A DNA stretch of 64,000 nucleotides from Gnetum montanum (GCA_015680685.1 MNCI01013753.1:138923-202922), one strand, 5' to 3'. Shown: positions 31,920-44,149, numbered from the stretch's first letter. The notes: a model not told the origin generated them from the sequence alone. A program made the numbers and translations.

Positions 31920-34436
31920 ATGTCTCTTTTACAAGGAAGCAATAAGACATTGTATTACATGAACATCCATTGGAGAACTAACAAGATATATGTTGAAGAA
32001 AATTGGAGTGACCAACTTCATGCAGGGGTTTCGTATGTTCATGACCACCTTGACGACACTCAGAGACTATATTCACCCAAGGCAGACAACCTTGGAGAAG
32101 ATGAAGTAAGTCCTAGACCAAGGGAGGCCTTAAGGCCTAAGACCTCCTCGAAGCCTAGAAATGATAAATCACGGGACCTTGGGGAACATCATAAAAGCCA
32201 TGGTAGCTCTCCTAGTTCCTCATCTTCCTCTCCCCTCTCCATGTCTAGTTTTGATGATGATGAACATAGGTATAGAGATAAAGCTTCACTAAAGGGTTGA
32301 AATAAAAATAGAAATCAAACCCAAAGGATAAATCAAAGACATCAAAATGAACATAAATAAGATTATTATAATTAAATAATTAGAAATATAAATTTTCATC
32401 ACAACATGTTTGATGATGATGAACCCTTGTTGGCCACTAAGAGCTTGATGCAAATCATAGAGATAGTGAAGATATCTCTCAAGCATCACAAAGAGAGTCA
32501 CCTACCTAGGCTTATGATATGAATAATATTCCTAGATTTGTGGGAGGCTATGATTCATATTTGCAACATTATTTACAAGACTTCCATGATGCCTATGCTT
32601 TCTACAACATTGAAATTGGATGGCAAAAGCTTAAGCTCTTTCCTAGGAGCTCTTTCCTAAGATACTAATCGGTAGATCCGAAGTATGATATAGATCGTTG
32701 AAAGAAAATTCAATCTAATAGTGCTAGAACTCTTTAACAAGAAATACCAAACTTATGCAAGGGTGTCCAACTTGAGGAGATAGATCTAAGGATGAAGATA
32801 AAAACAATATGAACCCTTGGACATGGCCTTAGATAGATATTATTCTCTCCTGAATAGATGCCTAGGCCATTATTTCTCTAAGGAAAAGTAGCTCTTCCAT
32901 ACCATAGATGGGCTTTGTAATGAAACAAGGGAGACCCTTGGGATATATGCTCTAGGTCAATTATACGAGCTACAAACCCATTAGATCTGAGAGATAATCA
33001 AGCATGTGGCAAAAGAAGAAGGAGAGCTATGCAAATGAGAGAATGTTGAAAAATATCATTGGGACCCAACTCTTCAAAAGAAGAAGGTCCATATCTTTGG
33101 TAAGGAAAAAGAGGCAGGTCTCAATAAGGTGATTCTGCAACAAACCTTGTCAATACAAAAGGCTATCGACAAATTAGAAGGAAAGTTTGATAGGGTGTAA
33201 GAGTGGATAAATGAAAAAGTTACAACTTTCATAGAAACCATAGAGGGGAAGGTAATGCAAAGTGAATTAGGCGATGACAACAAACAGAGGAAGAATAACC
33301 AAAAAACAACTAGGAACACTTATCGACAAAAAGGAAAAATGGCCATAGAAGAAGAGGCTATAGACTCAACGACCGAAGAGGATGATGAATGTGACATATG
33401 CCTATATGACCATCCAAAGGGCTATTACCTAGTCATATTACATCTTCATGAATATGAGGCTTTTGCATTAAATCCCAAGTTTGTACAAAAGCACATGCCT
33501 AAGAAATTACCTCTTCCATAAGGTAATTATCAACAATCCTACAACCAATCATACCATCCTAGGGGGACTTATTACCAGCCTCAACACTATCATCGACTAC
33601 AGTAGTGACACCTATAGTCATGGGTGAGGCCATCACCAAACTAGCCCCACCCTCACTACTAGTTGAAACCATATGATTATTATGTTCAACAACCTATTTC
33701 CCCAACTAGTTACACGTCCTTTGCTTCAAATCACTACTATCACTCACCCAAGTATCATCAACCCATGACATCTCATGAAGGATCACCACCATGCACCTCT
33801 TACCCTCCATCCTATCCTCAATATTCTCATCCTTCACACCACCACATGCCACTGCTAGCAACACAGGAAGGTTTAGCACCACAACATCAACAAACAAATG
33901 CTAATTGTGCTGTGAATGTGCATAGATATGCTAATACTATTAGGTTTCCCCCACAAACTTAGAAATGTCATTTCTTTAGGATAGCTCCCAAGAAAAAGTG
34001 TAACAGTCATGGACCTACCATGTCATCCAAACTAGCACAATGCTAATCTAGTGTAATGTCGTCCCTCTCACAACCAATGTCTTTTGATCCTATGCAAGGT
34101 TCATCATCCATTATTACATAAAAACCTAATAGAAACAATGGATCTAGCATTATGAAGAGACAAATGAATCCATGCATACTGAATCATGATTAAGGATGCA
34201 ATCATGGGTTAGACATCTGCAACATTAACACAACTCATACTTTGAGCCACTGTATGTTTAACAATCAAGTGTGTGAAGAACAGCTTGTCTACATAGCCAC
34301 CACTAAACCAAGAGACACCCAGTGGCTTGAAAATGAAAGATTAACATTATTTCATACATGCATGGAGCCTACCTATTTGCTTATTAATTCTTACCATGGT
34401 CGAATGTTTAGTTGTAGGGGAAACATCCCATTCTAA
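31920..34436 (+). pseudogene. Ath-C gag relic
   Basis: The frame opens at ATG 31,920 (MSLLQGSNKTLYYMN) and has a Ser-rich acidic segment. It then contains PRFVGGYDSYLQHYLQDFHDA (32,530-32,600), a coiled region around 33,120-33,260 and a Cys-rich block CDICLYDHPKGYY (33,390-33,430). It ends with a Tyr/Pro/His-rich tail (33,530-33,960). Many stops interrupt it. The Cys block and flanks match the gag of Ath-E. PR, RT and INT do not follow. Confidence 0.75.
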
Positions 34437-35990
34437 CATCCAAAATTTTTAGGTGTTTTTCACCTTTTTGTTTTACAATTTTTTATCATTTTTCTTATTT
34501 CTTAATATAATTTTTCCTATCCTTTTCAAATTTTTTCACATTTTGTTTTCATTTCCTTTGTTAGTAATCTCACTCGTGAATAAAACAATCATATAGCCCA
34601 TTGAGGTGAGGTTTTCTCTATGTTGTTAAGTCATAAGAGACTGATTATTCGGACAATGAGGCCACAACATCCATCCACTCATTTCATTAATAAGAGGTTC
34701 TTGCTTTGGTCATAATGGTATTCTTCTTCATCATCAAACTAAAAATAGGTTCATAATCATTATGCCTAGACAGAAAAGTGAAGAACCAAGGGAAAATGTG
34801 AAGGGTGTGACATCAAGGGGATGTGTGGATTCACTTTGGCCACTTTTGTATGTTCTATCATGTTTCTTCAGTTGTAATTATCCTTGTAGATATAATGAAA
34901 AATGGAAGTAAGAGTACCATAAAAGGGAATTGAATAAATTTTTCAGGGTCCCACTAGAAAGACATGTTATCCATGCCTAAAGGTTGGTGACTTCTCAAAA
35001 TTTAGAATTCAAAAAAAAAAAAAAAAAAACAAAAACAAAAACAAAGTGCCATAAATAAACTCCCCCTTGGACAAAATGCCAAGTGATGTTACTGCTTGCA
35101 ACTATGGTAGTCTTATGGTTCTCAAACAAAGTGATGAAATAATGCAATGCCACTAAATGTGGTTTGGACTTGGTTTGAATCTTGGGTAGACGAGCTAATG
35201 CTTACTTAACCATTAATAACACACAAGGTTCATTATGCCTATGGTAAGACATCTCATGTCCCAATTCCTACAATCCCTTCTAAAATCTATCCCATCTCAC
35301 TGTTTGTATGATCCTCACTTGTGGTTTTGTGTAACATAGAGTTATTTTCTCCAATTGGTGGTTTTAACATGTGTGTTTTGTTCCATAGGTATGCATTGCA
35401 TTCAACCCCTCTAGTGCCTATAGACATTTTTAGGTGTGGTTATATAAGGGCATTATGGGCTGAAGCCTGCTTTGAGGAGGATCCACTTGTATAATTATTG
35501 TGACTTGTACTTGTTTGAAAAAACCACATCATTTTAACCTTCCACGTGAATAAATGGTAAATTTAATGCTTTCCCTTATCATATAATTATTCCATACCAC
35601 AACATAAATCTAATACCCATTTTCTTGCATCTTTGAAAGCTTTTAATGTTGCTGACTCCATCTTCTAACACTTTCAATGCCTAAATATGATTTCCTACTT
35701 ATCCTAGAACTTTGGACCTAACCTAAAACCTTCCAACCAATCATAGAGCCTCATTTTCCATGTTGATTACCCTCATTAAATGCATATTCAAGCATCTCGA
35801 TATCAACTACCCAATATCAGGTCAGACTCAACATCGGACACCCTATATTGGGTCCATAAAACCTATATATATGACTCCCACGGTGCTCCAAAATCCATTC
35901 TCATCATTTGTAGCTAGGGGAGTTTTTCAAATTTTCTTTCACAACTAAGAGCTTTGCGCAATCAACTTCCACTTGTGATATTTTACTTTA
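34437..35990 (+). other. Spacer of Ath-C with conserved short frame and promoter-like end
   Basis: It begins with the T-rich family spacer (34,440-34,560). A poly-A run lies near 35,010-35,030. A short frame (35,390-35,480; VPIDIF, RALWAEACFEEDPL) is shared with Ath-D. The end (35,797-35,880) holds CGATATC, CCAATATC and CCCTATATTGGG dyads followed by TATATATAT, which looks like this family's own U3 promoters. A 29-31-bp direct repeat containing CATTCTCATCATTTG occurs at about 35,889 and 36,003. Confidence 0.5.
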
Positions 35991-36039
35991 TATCAAGAAG
36001 TAAAATCCATTCTCATCATTTGTAGCTAGGGGAGGAAAA

Positions 36040-38700
36040 GAAGAACCTTCACAAAAAGTAGTCAAACGCTTGAGAGGTGGCAGAGGCCAACAAGGAGAGC
36101 AAGCCAAACATGAGGAATAGGAGGACTAATCATTCAACATTCATCAAGAGGCTTCTATTATAAGACAGTTGATCCAAGGAGAGGCCATGGAACCATGAGC
36201 TCCAGTGCAAGGACAACACCTCATGATGTCCCCAGAATGCCTTGAAACTATTCAAGAGAAACCCATGTTGACCACAATCATAGTGGAAATGAACTTTGAA
36301 CTACTTATGACATTTGCTTTTGAGGTAATTCAGATGCAACTCTAGGCATCACCATTATGGTAAATTCTTTTAGATAATGGTGAATTGTACCTCGGTGAGA
36401 CATACCAATTCTAGCATAACAAGGAAGAAGGCACCATTGATAACATTGGCGAAGTCATTGTTTCTTTCTGGGTGAAAGCAATTGCAGAGGCTTTGAATCT
36501 ACCAAATGTGGAGGCCAAGCTGGCACATTTGTCCATGAGGTCTAAGCTTGAAACCAGAAAATTGTGGGTAAAGTGGACATACAACAAAGATAATAAGACA
36601 TATAATGAATTAACTCTAGAAGATAGGACCTATTTTCAAGATAGGCACATATCACCTCTTCCCAACCAAAGGGCTTAATAGAATCTCAACATACGGAGCC
36701 AGGAAAAGTGCAATACTAATGGGCAAATATATGGCCAATCTTTCCCAATTATACTGCATGGAAATTCAAAGGTGGTTCGAATAAATGAAGGTAGGGAAGC
36801 CAACACTTATGTTCCCCTACCTAATTAGCAAACCATGTAAGTGCACTGAAATCCTAGAATACATAAATGACATTCCAAGGAGGGCTTAGAATACTTCTTT
36901 TGCTAAATTACTCAAACTTGTAGCACCATGGAAAGACCTTGGTGAGGGACAAAAATAAGAGAAGGAAGCAAAACTAGAAAAAGAAATAGAATAAGAGCCT
37001 AAATAGTGTTGTGATTCACAAGTTCCACCACCACTACCATAAGACTACCAGCCTACGATAAGCCATTTGCAAAGAATTTTTGAAACACTCAGCTAGGAAA
37101 GTAGAGATGAATCAAACGTCTTTAGAGTCATCGATGACATTGTGCAACCCACTATTTTTGTTGATTCAAAAAGAAGGTAGATTTCACTATAATTAGGAGG
37201 ATAATCCCAGTGGTTGTAACAAATCTATGATAACATTGCATCTTTTCAAGTGATGCTTGAAACATGAGAAGGTGCCAAAATAGTGATCATGTAGCATTAG
37301 GATGAGGCAGGCATAGCAAAGGTGATAGCAGATCACATCTAGAAATCTTTCAATGTGCCTGTTATGCTGCCAATGAACTTGACTAGGCCCAGAGATGCAG
37401 AAATGCTTGCTATGACTTCAATGACTCATAATTCCCATGAGGTTATACTGGATAGATTACTACAAATAGGACAAGTAATGATAATCCTTTCTGATATCCC
37501 CAATGATGTCATTGTAGTGCAATCAGACCTCATCACCATCAATAGGAAGCTAGTTGTGGCTAAGACCAAGGTGGAACATGCATAAGTAGAAGTGCATCAA
37601 TTACAAGAAGATCTAGCCACCTGAGAGCTGAAAGACAAGACCCTACCTAGTTTGTAGCACCTGACCAACTGGATCAATTTCGAATAAAGTAGCTAAAAAA
37701 ATTGATTGAAGAGAACAAAGCTACTAAGTAAGAGAAGGAGAAGGCAATCTGGAATGCTTTAGCTACTAACAATCAAGCATATGCCCATAAGAAGGCATTG
37801 ATCACCACACAAGAAGAAAACAAAAAACTTGCTGCAGATAACGCAAGGTTGACCACTATAGAAAAATATAAGAACATCTTGGAGAAAAGTGTCCACAAAT
37901 TAAGAGAACAACTGGTGAGGGTCAACTAAGAAGTTAATAGATTAGCCAAGGAGAATCGAATCCTCTTGATGGAGGAGGTTTGTGTAATTCATCAAAAGTC
38001 CACAATCAAGACAAGTATGTGGAAAAATGAGGCAAGAAGCATGCGAAGCTAAAGGATCACTTTCGGGACTAGGTTGGCATGTATAAAAAAATAAATAAAA
38101 AGGAAATCTAGATGGCCAAAGCTTGCAAAAGATCCATGTTAGTGCAAAATCCCGATTGACAGCTCATCCTGGATAGTTATGCACTAGTCCACAAAGCAGA
38201 AGTAAAGAACAAAGGCATGTAGATTGAAGAGTTAAAAGAATACATGGCATTGGCTAACCTTCGATATGCCAACCTTACCATGTTAATAGCAAGGCAACCT
38301 AGAAATGAATTAGAGCAGCAAGTAGCAACCACCTATGCATTATATGAAAAAGATTTTGTAGATAGAAAAAATATTTTATAGAAACTCCATATAGCAGCCT
38401 CAAAATTGGAGGTGATTAAGGCTAGATACCATGAATAGAAAGATGTAGCCTCAAAACTAACCAAGAGATTAAAAAACCACCATGAGTTGAAATAAAAGGC
38501 TAGGGCCTTTAAGAAGGAAGTACAATAGTTTGCATCTTGGTAAGTAAAAGCAAACAAAATGTTTTTGTAACTACCATGCCCATGGAATGTACTGGCTCTA
38601 GCACACATCAATTTAGTAGCCTGGATAGTACATGACTCAAGAACAAAGGAAGAAAAGTTGGAGGTGCTCTTAAATTGCTACAAATTGTAGAAGCCTAGTG
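36040..38700 (+). pseudogene. Ath-C 3' reading frame: coiled-coil protein, decayed
   Basis: A long + strand frame with many stops lies between the spacer and the 3' LTR. The front part (about 36,280-36,680) reads NGELYLGETYQF, then EVIVSFWVKAIAEALNLPN and RTYFQDRH. The rest is rich in K, E, L and A with heptad-like spacing (LKEYMALANLRYANLTM, ELEQQVATTYALYEKDF, KLEVIKARYHE). A C-terminal block reads VHDSRTKEEKLEVLL. Ath-G has a collinear frame on - ending in MHNPRSKEEKMKALL. I do not recognise the family. The position is that of the env-like ORF of Athila elements, but no signal peptide or membrane anchor is evident. Confidence 0.5.
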
Positions 38701-38929
38701 ATAAAGGAAAGTAACCGATGGAAGAGCCACCACCTTTGAGAACTACATGAGCTTCCCCAATTTTGTGTCTTGTAATGTTATATCCAAAATTTTGTAAAAC
38801 ACTACTAGGTCATGTAAGAGTCAATTTGTGTACTTAGTCAAGTTAGTCAATAATCCCATACCTTCCCAATCTTTTGTAAAGAACTTGTTCTTCATTTTGT
38901 TTAACTCAAGGATGAGTTTTCATTCAGTT

Positions 38930-38938
38930 GTGGGGGTA
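38930..38938 (+). other. Polypurine tract of Ath-C
   Basis: GTGGGGGTA abuts TGATGAG. It is preceded by GAGTTTTCATTCAG as in Ath-D and Ath-G. Confidence 0.75.
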
Positions 38939-39450
38939 TGATGAGTCATGTTTTTAAGGGACATAATATCAGATATCCAATATCATGGCCATGATGTCAG
39001 GTATCCAATATTAGGGCATAACCTTCAATGTTAGGCATCCAATATTGCTCCTTTTGTGCTAGCCTATAAATACCACACTTGGGTGCATAGTTGGGATATA
39101 ATTTTGTTGAGAGATTTTAGATAGTTCTGTTGTTTTCTAGTGCATGCTTGTAGTGTAATGTCAGTAATTGTATGACATCCTTATTTGAGTGTGGCGTACT
39201 TGGGACATGTTACATGATCGACAATAAAGATCGAGATTACTTTTATCATTGCAAAATCCACTTAGATTTATGATTAATTTTTAATTATCTAATTATTTAT
39301 TTTTTTCCTTAGCTAAAGTTTCAATTTATTGCTCTTTACTCTTCCTGTCATTAATTTGAATGAGTATGACTAATCATGAGCACTTAAGTGTAATTACTTG
39401 GTAACCCAGTAGTGTATCATTTGATAAGCCCAATGACGTATGCTTGGTAA
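38939..39450 (+). repeat. 3' LTR of Ath-C, first piece
   Basis: It begins TGATGAGTCATG and carries the dyads (38,968-39,047), the TATA box (39,065-39,072) and AATAAA (39,223-39,228). It stops at TGCTTGGTAA, where Tat-B is inserted. The 5' LTR reads continuously through the equivalent point (CGCTTGGTAA then TCCTAGCGG). Confidence 0.92.
39446..39450. repeat. Target-site duplication GGTAA, left copy (Tat-B)
   Basis: GGTAA precedes TGTAACGACGG and is repeated at 57,054-57,058 after the other LTR of Tat-B. Confidence 0.93.
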
Positions 39451-41126
39451 TGTAACGACGGAAAACGTCGGCAGCTGGAAATACCGACCGAGATTCCGCG
39501 TACACAGTTTTTACCATGGATCCGCGCGAGGGCTAAGCTGGAAGACGAATCCGCGGTGCCCTGAACGGTCTTGTCGATCAGACAGGGACTTACGGGTCAG
39601 TAAAACAATGATAATTGTAGATCGATCGCAAAAACGCTGGGATAACGATGTGTGTGGACCACCGCGAAGATAACGCCGAAATGCCGAAAAGATGCGAATC
39701 GGGAGCAAAAAAAAATCGTGTAATTTACGAAGATCAAAGATCTATGTTCCAGGGCCAAATGACATACGTGATTGGATGTATACAATGTTACAATGGGAGC
39801 AAATTCCCAACAAACTGAGTACAAAGATGAGCACAAAATAGCAAGGAAACGGTCTGGACAGAAAATCGGATCTACCTTTTTGACCAAGGCTTAGGTGCAG
39901 AAATGGTCAAGCAATTTCCATTCTGCTTCTCGGCTTCAGATAGATCTACTGCCAGGAGCTCGTGCGTGCTGTGTTCTGTTGCTGCTGAAGGATGATGTCT
40001 GCGGCCAAGAGGTTGCTCTTGTTTCTCTGTTTCAGGGCGATAAGTTTCCCTTGCTCAGAAAATGCTCTTGTCCTCTTGGTCTCTGTCAAACGTGCCAAGT
40101 GTTCTGTTCACTGCTGATTTTTTTTGTTGCCGCTGCTTCTGTTGCTGTTTTTCCCCCTTTTTTTTTTGTTTGTTGTTAACCAGAGTATTTATAGTCCGTG
40201 ACACGCGCGCCTCTGATGATGTGGGCCCGAATGTCGCGGATTTTGTAGACCTGCTCCTTTTAAGTCGAACTGCGACTACGCACAACACGCTCGTTTGCGT
40301 GTGGTGCGTGTGTGAGCAGGCCCGTGATAAACCTGTCTCGGCTGCGTTTGCGCTCATTCGCTTTGCGTTGCGTGTATGAGTGCAAGCTTGATACAACTAC
40401 GCACTCAGGCTAGTTTTACGCTTATCACGCGACTGTGCGTGATGCAACGTAAGTAAACGCGCATTCGCATTCTATCCTACGCACGAATACGCATCACTGC
40501 GTAAGGTGCGTAAAGATGAATAATCAAGCGCTGCGCGAGACCAAGTGCCGACCCGTCATGTCTCTCTGGATTTTCCCTTAACTGCCCTGGAGCTTATTAC
40601 GCACATCACGCTGCGGTGCGTGATGGAGCGTAAACCTGTCCTTGGACAAGTTCGGGGTGTCTTCACTGTTTTGGAGCTTTATTACGCTCATCACGCTACA
40701 GTGCGTGATGGAGCGTAAACTCGTCCTTAGGGAAGTTTGACTATCTCCGGAGCTTATTATGCTCACCACGCTGCTGTGCGTGATGGAGCGTAAACTTGTC
40801 CTTAGACAAACTTGAGGCGCTTTTGCTGTCTTCGGAGCTTATTACGCTCACCACGCTGCTGCGCGTGATGGAGCGTAAACTTGTCCTTAGACAAACTTGA
40901 GGCGCTTTTGCTGTCTTCGGAGCTTATTACGCTCACCACGCTGCTGCGCGTGATGGGGCGTAAACTTGTCCTTAGACAAACTTGAGTGTCTTTGTAGCTT
41001 TATTACGCTCATCACGCTGCCGTGCGTGATGGAGCGTAAACTTGTCCTTAGACAAATTTGAGGCGCGCTCCAGCTCGAACTACGAATCTTCGCCTGAGGC
41101 CGACCCGTAATTTTCACGGTGTTTCA
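39451..41126 (-). repeat. 3' LTR of Tat-B (1,676 bp)
   Basis: On + it reads TGTAACGACGG to CACGGTGTTTCA. Outside its tandem array it is nearly identical to 55,390-57,053. The TATA box (TATAAATA on -) is at 40,186-40,193, and the U3 array occupies 40,589-41,069. Confidence 0.94.
40589..41069 (-). repeat. U3 hairpin array of Tat-B 3' LTR, six monomers of about 75-87 bp
   Basis: Each monomer contains, on +, GGAGCTT, then TTACGCTCATCACGC, a short loop, and GCGTGATGGAGCGTAA. These arms pair over about 15 bp with one bulge. A CTTGTCCTTAGACAA block follows, itself an imperfect inverted repeat. Monomers differ in the linker after this block. Three here share a GGCGC linker, whereas the other LTR has a different mix. 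Confidence 0.88.
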
Positions 41127-41139
41127 ATGGCCCCTCTTT
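41127..41139 (-). other. Polypurine tract of Tat-B
   Basis: On - the sequence AAAGAGGGGCCAT abuts the 3' LTR. It is identical to the tract of Tat-A. Confidence 0.88.
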
Positions 41140-42180
41140 GTTGAGGGTTAGAGGGCGTACCCGAAGAACGTCAACAAAGAATGCGAAACACCGGATCGGC
41201 AGAAGCAAGAACAACGTTCCTCCATGACTACTCAGGTATTGCTTCGTTTACATAGAAGTAGAAGGCTTGAGAGTAGGAGAGGTAGAAGGGTGTAACTGGC
41301 AACAGGTTCGGGCAAGATGCAAATGGTGTGTTTATTAATGTCAACAGGAATGCTTTCAGACGAGCGTGGCGCGTCAATCTGAGATATCTCTGTTACAAAT
41401 GGTAGCAGGAATGCGTACGAAAGGAGCGTTGCGCGTCACTTTCGCGATGTCTCTGCTAGCGTGAGTGCGAAAAATGAAGACTTGCGTATGCGACACTACG
41501 TAAGGGAACTGGGTGGTGGGGGAAGAAGGGAACAAGGATGAAGGTTGGACTGATGTCGGGAAGAAATGCGCAAAACTGAATGGGTGAGCAAACCTGAGCA
41601 GCCATTTCAGCACGCTGTTGTACTTCGCCGCTCAGATGTATGCACCTTTGAATGACATCCTCCGAGTTAAGTAGCCCGCAACCACAAAAGAAAACAGAGG
41701 ACGCCATTGCTTATGAACAACAGACGGGGCTCTTGGAGCCAATGCTGTCGGATGTCAACCAGAGCCAATGTACTGTCAAGACGAAGTCGGAGCACGCGGG
41801 CGAGGCCGCCAATCCTGATGATTCAGCCCTGCATATCGTCGCCAAAAGGCATCAGATGCAGTGCAGCTCGCTGGTCGCACTAGGAACTGGCCAGATGAAT
41901 TTGCGAAGCCAGCGTCCGATAGCGATGATTGGCGGAGACTCGCGGAGCTGTGACCAACGAGGGAGTCGTTGGGGCTCCCGCTAACGAGGCTAAACTCCCG
42001 GAGCTGCTTCCACCACGGTAGACGCGGTAGCTTCATCTCCGAGGGATCAGTAAGATGCCTCTGTGCCTGTCCGAGGAATCAGCAAGATGCCGAAGGGTGG
42101 GGAAGCCAGAGCTGTCCCAGCATCCCACCCGGTTGGCTGTGTAACTGTGCCAGGGATGATCTCGCTCGCTTGCTGCATAT
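41140..42180 (-). other. 3' untranslated interior of Tat-B
   Basis: No supported gene. Several short open frames on both strands have no counterpart in Tat-A. A segment near 41,200-41,500 has two similar stretches around GTTACAAATGGTAGCAGGAA and CTTTCGCGATGTCTCTG. This matches in position the 3' UTR of Tat-A. Confidence 0.45.
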
Positions 42181-42189
42181 GGATTCCAG

Positions 42190-42712
42190 TTTTGAGTCCT
42201 GGCAGACTGCTGTTACTGGTTTTAAGTCTCAGTAGACCATGGTCCCTGTTTAAAGTCCGGGCGGACCGAGTAGTGCTAGTTTTACGTCGTAGCGGACGGT
42301 GGATAGGCTGGTTTAAGGTCTCAGCAGACCGTGCTGTGGATGTCAGTTTTACGTCGTGACCCAGGGACAGATCTGTGCTGGTTTTACGTCTCAGCAGACG
42401 GCTGCTTACCTGTGCCAGTTTAGCGTCGTGGCGGACACGTGCAAGGGGTGCCAGTTTTTCGTCTTGGCGGACCTGTACAACAGTGCTAGTTTTACGTCGT
42501 GGCGGACGGTAAACACCTGCCAGTTTAGCGTCGTGGCGGACGCGTGCAAAGTATGCCAGTTTAGCGTCATAACGGACGGTCGGTGCCAGTTTAAAGTCGT
42601 AGCGGACGTACAGTGCCAGTTTTACGTCGTAGCGGACGATTAGTGCCAGTTTTACGTCGTAGCGGACGATTAGTGCCAGTTTTACGTCGTAGCGGACGAT
42701 TAGTGCCATACT
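42190..42712 (-). repeat. Covarying mini-hairpin array downstream of Tat-B integrase, about 17 units
   Basis: On + each unit of about 30 bp reads CCAGTTTTA or similar, then a 4-nt arm, a 6-nt loop (GTAGCG, TCAGCA and others) and a complementary arm. Examples are AGTC-ctggca-GACT (42,195), GGTC-tcagca-GACC and many CGTC-gtagcg-GACG. The last four units are nearly identical, suggesting recent expansion. The array lies between the integrase C-terminus and the 3' UTR, as in Tat-A. Confidence 0.9.
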
Positions 42713-42739
42713 TGTTGTCAACACTGTTGTCGCTGTCAA

Positions 42740-43830
42740 ATGAAATAACGCTTGAGATACAAGTGATTCACGGGATTTGTCAGCTCGTTGCCGTTAACGT
42801 CTGCTAATTTGAATGCTCCATTGTTGTATGCGTCAGTCACCAAGAAAGGGCCTTCCCAATTTGCAGAGAACTTGCCTGCTGGTTCACGCACAGCTTTGAG
42901 AACCAGATCTCCCTTCTTGATCGGACGCTGCTGAAGATTGTGATGGTGTTTTTGCCTTTGCTTGTCCTGATATCATTCAATTGCCTCAAGAGCCTGTATC
43001 CGCTTCTCCTCCAATGACTCCAAGTCCGCTATCCGAGCCTCGGTGTGTTGAGCCTCATTTATAACGGTGGAGAGGACCATCCTCAGAGAAGGGATCTGCA
43101 ACTCGAGAGGTAGCACCGCCTCAGACCCGTAAACCAGGTTATAGGGCGTACTACCCGTAGCCGTCCTACACGTAGTACGATATGCCCATAACACATAAAG
43201 GATCTGTTCATGCCACCACCTTTTGTTGCCGTCGAGCATCTTCTTGAGTAAATTGATGATGATCTTGTTTGAAGCTTCAGCTTGACCATTTGCCTGCGGG
43301 TAATAAGGGGAGGAGAACGACTGTCTGATGCCTAAGTTGTCACAGAAAGATTTGGTATCCACGCTGCTAAACTGTGGCCCATTGTCGGTCACAATAGTCA
43401 TTGGGAGGCCAAATCTGGTCACTATGTTGTCCAAAATAAAATGGCAAACCTGTTGAGATGTGATTTTCCGCAGGGGAACAGCTTCTACCCACTTCGTAAA
43501 GTACTCGGTGGCGGTAATGATGAAGCTATGTCCTGCGGAAGATTTTGGCGTGATGGGTCCGATAATGTCTAGTCCCCATCGTTGGAATGGCCAGGTTATC
43601 TGCGTCGTGTGCAACTCTGTGGGTGGCACGTGGATGAGATTTGCATGACGCTGACACGTGTCACAGGTCTTAACCTTTGTCAAGCAATCTCTTTCCATGC
43701 GTGGCCAGTAGTACCCTAAGCGACGGATTTTTAGGGCCATAGCCCGTGGTGCTACGTGGCCACCGCACAGTCCCTCGTGAACCTCATTGACGATGTATTG
43801 TGCTTGGTCCGCGTTAACGCAGGTGAGCAA
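42740..43830 (-). pseudogene. Tat-B integrase
   Basis: The open frame carries the HHCC end (EVHEGLCGGH, CDTCQRH), WGLDIIGPITPKSSAGHSF, TRFGLPMTIVTDNGPQFSS and YYPQANGQAEASNK. All three catalytic residues (D, D, E) are present. The frame ends at a TGA (42,973-42,975) in AIE-stop-YQDKQ. Tat-A reads RYQD there, so a CGA codon probably became TGA. Past it the tail continues (KKGDLVLKAVREPAGKF, WEGPFLVTDAY, NHLYLKRYF) to about 42,740. It joins element cDNA to the chromosome. The catalytic core is complete, the tail is cut. Confidence 0.9.
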
Positions 43831-44149
43831 TACGCCATCAAAGGAGCGCCTGCAGAGAGTGCTATCCCCGATGATGACGTAGTGCCTAGCGCGTTTACGG
43901 ATTGCGTCTTTTTGCGCGCGTGTTAAAATAGTTGGTAACTCACCCTGTAAAAGATAAGATTTGATATGATCGTACCATTCAGGCGTGCTTTCTTCGGTAA
44001 GAGAGGAGATTTGCGCCGTCTGAATGATAGGGTCGGTGCAGTCGGTAATCAATGTGGGGCAGGTGTTAAGCAAGTGTGACGGCACGTGTAAAGCCAGGGT
44101 GGCCAGTGCGTCGGCCAGCGTGTTGTCAGTCCGTGGGACGTGCTGGGCG

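Noticed and set aside
40055-40396. Open frames on both strands here and duplicated at 55,992-56,333
   Set aside because: They lie within the Tat-B LTRs around the TATA box and recur only because the LTR is duplicated. There is no conserved counterpart in the Tat-A LTR.
42190-42712. CRISPR-like appearance of regularly spaced short palindromic repeats
   Set aside because: The DNA is plant nuclear retrotransposon sequence, the spacers are themselves repeated, repeat sequence varies between units, and there are no cas genes.
42047-42739. A 230-codon open frame on - with a repeated VRYDVKLAL-like peptide
   Set aside because: It is the translation of the mini-hairpin array. The periodic peptide reflects the 30-bp repeat, and the equivalent Tat-A array has no open frame.
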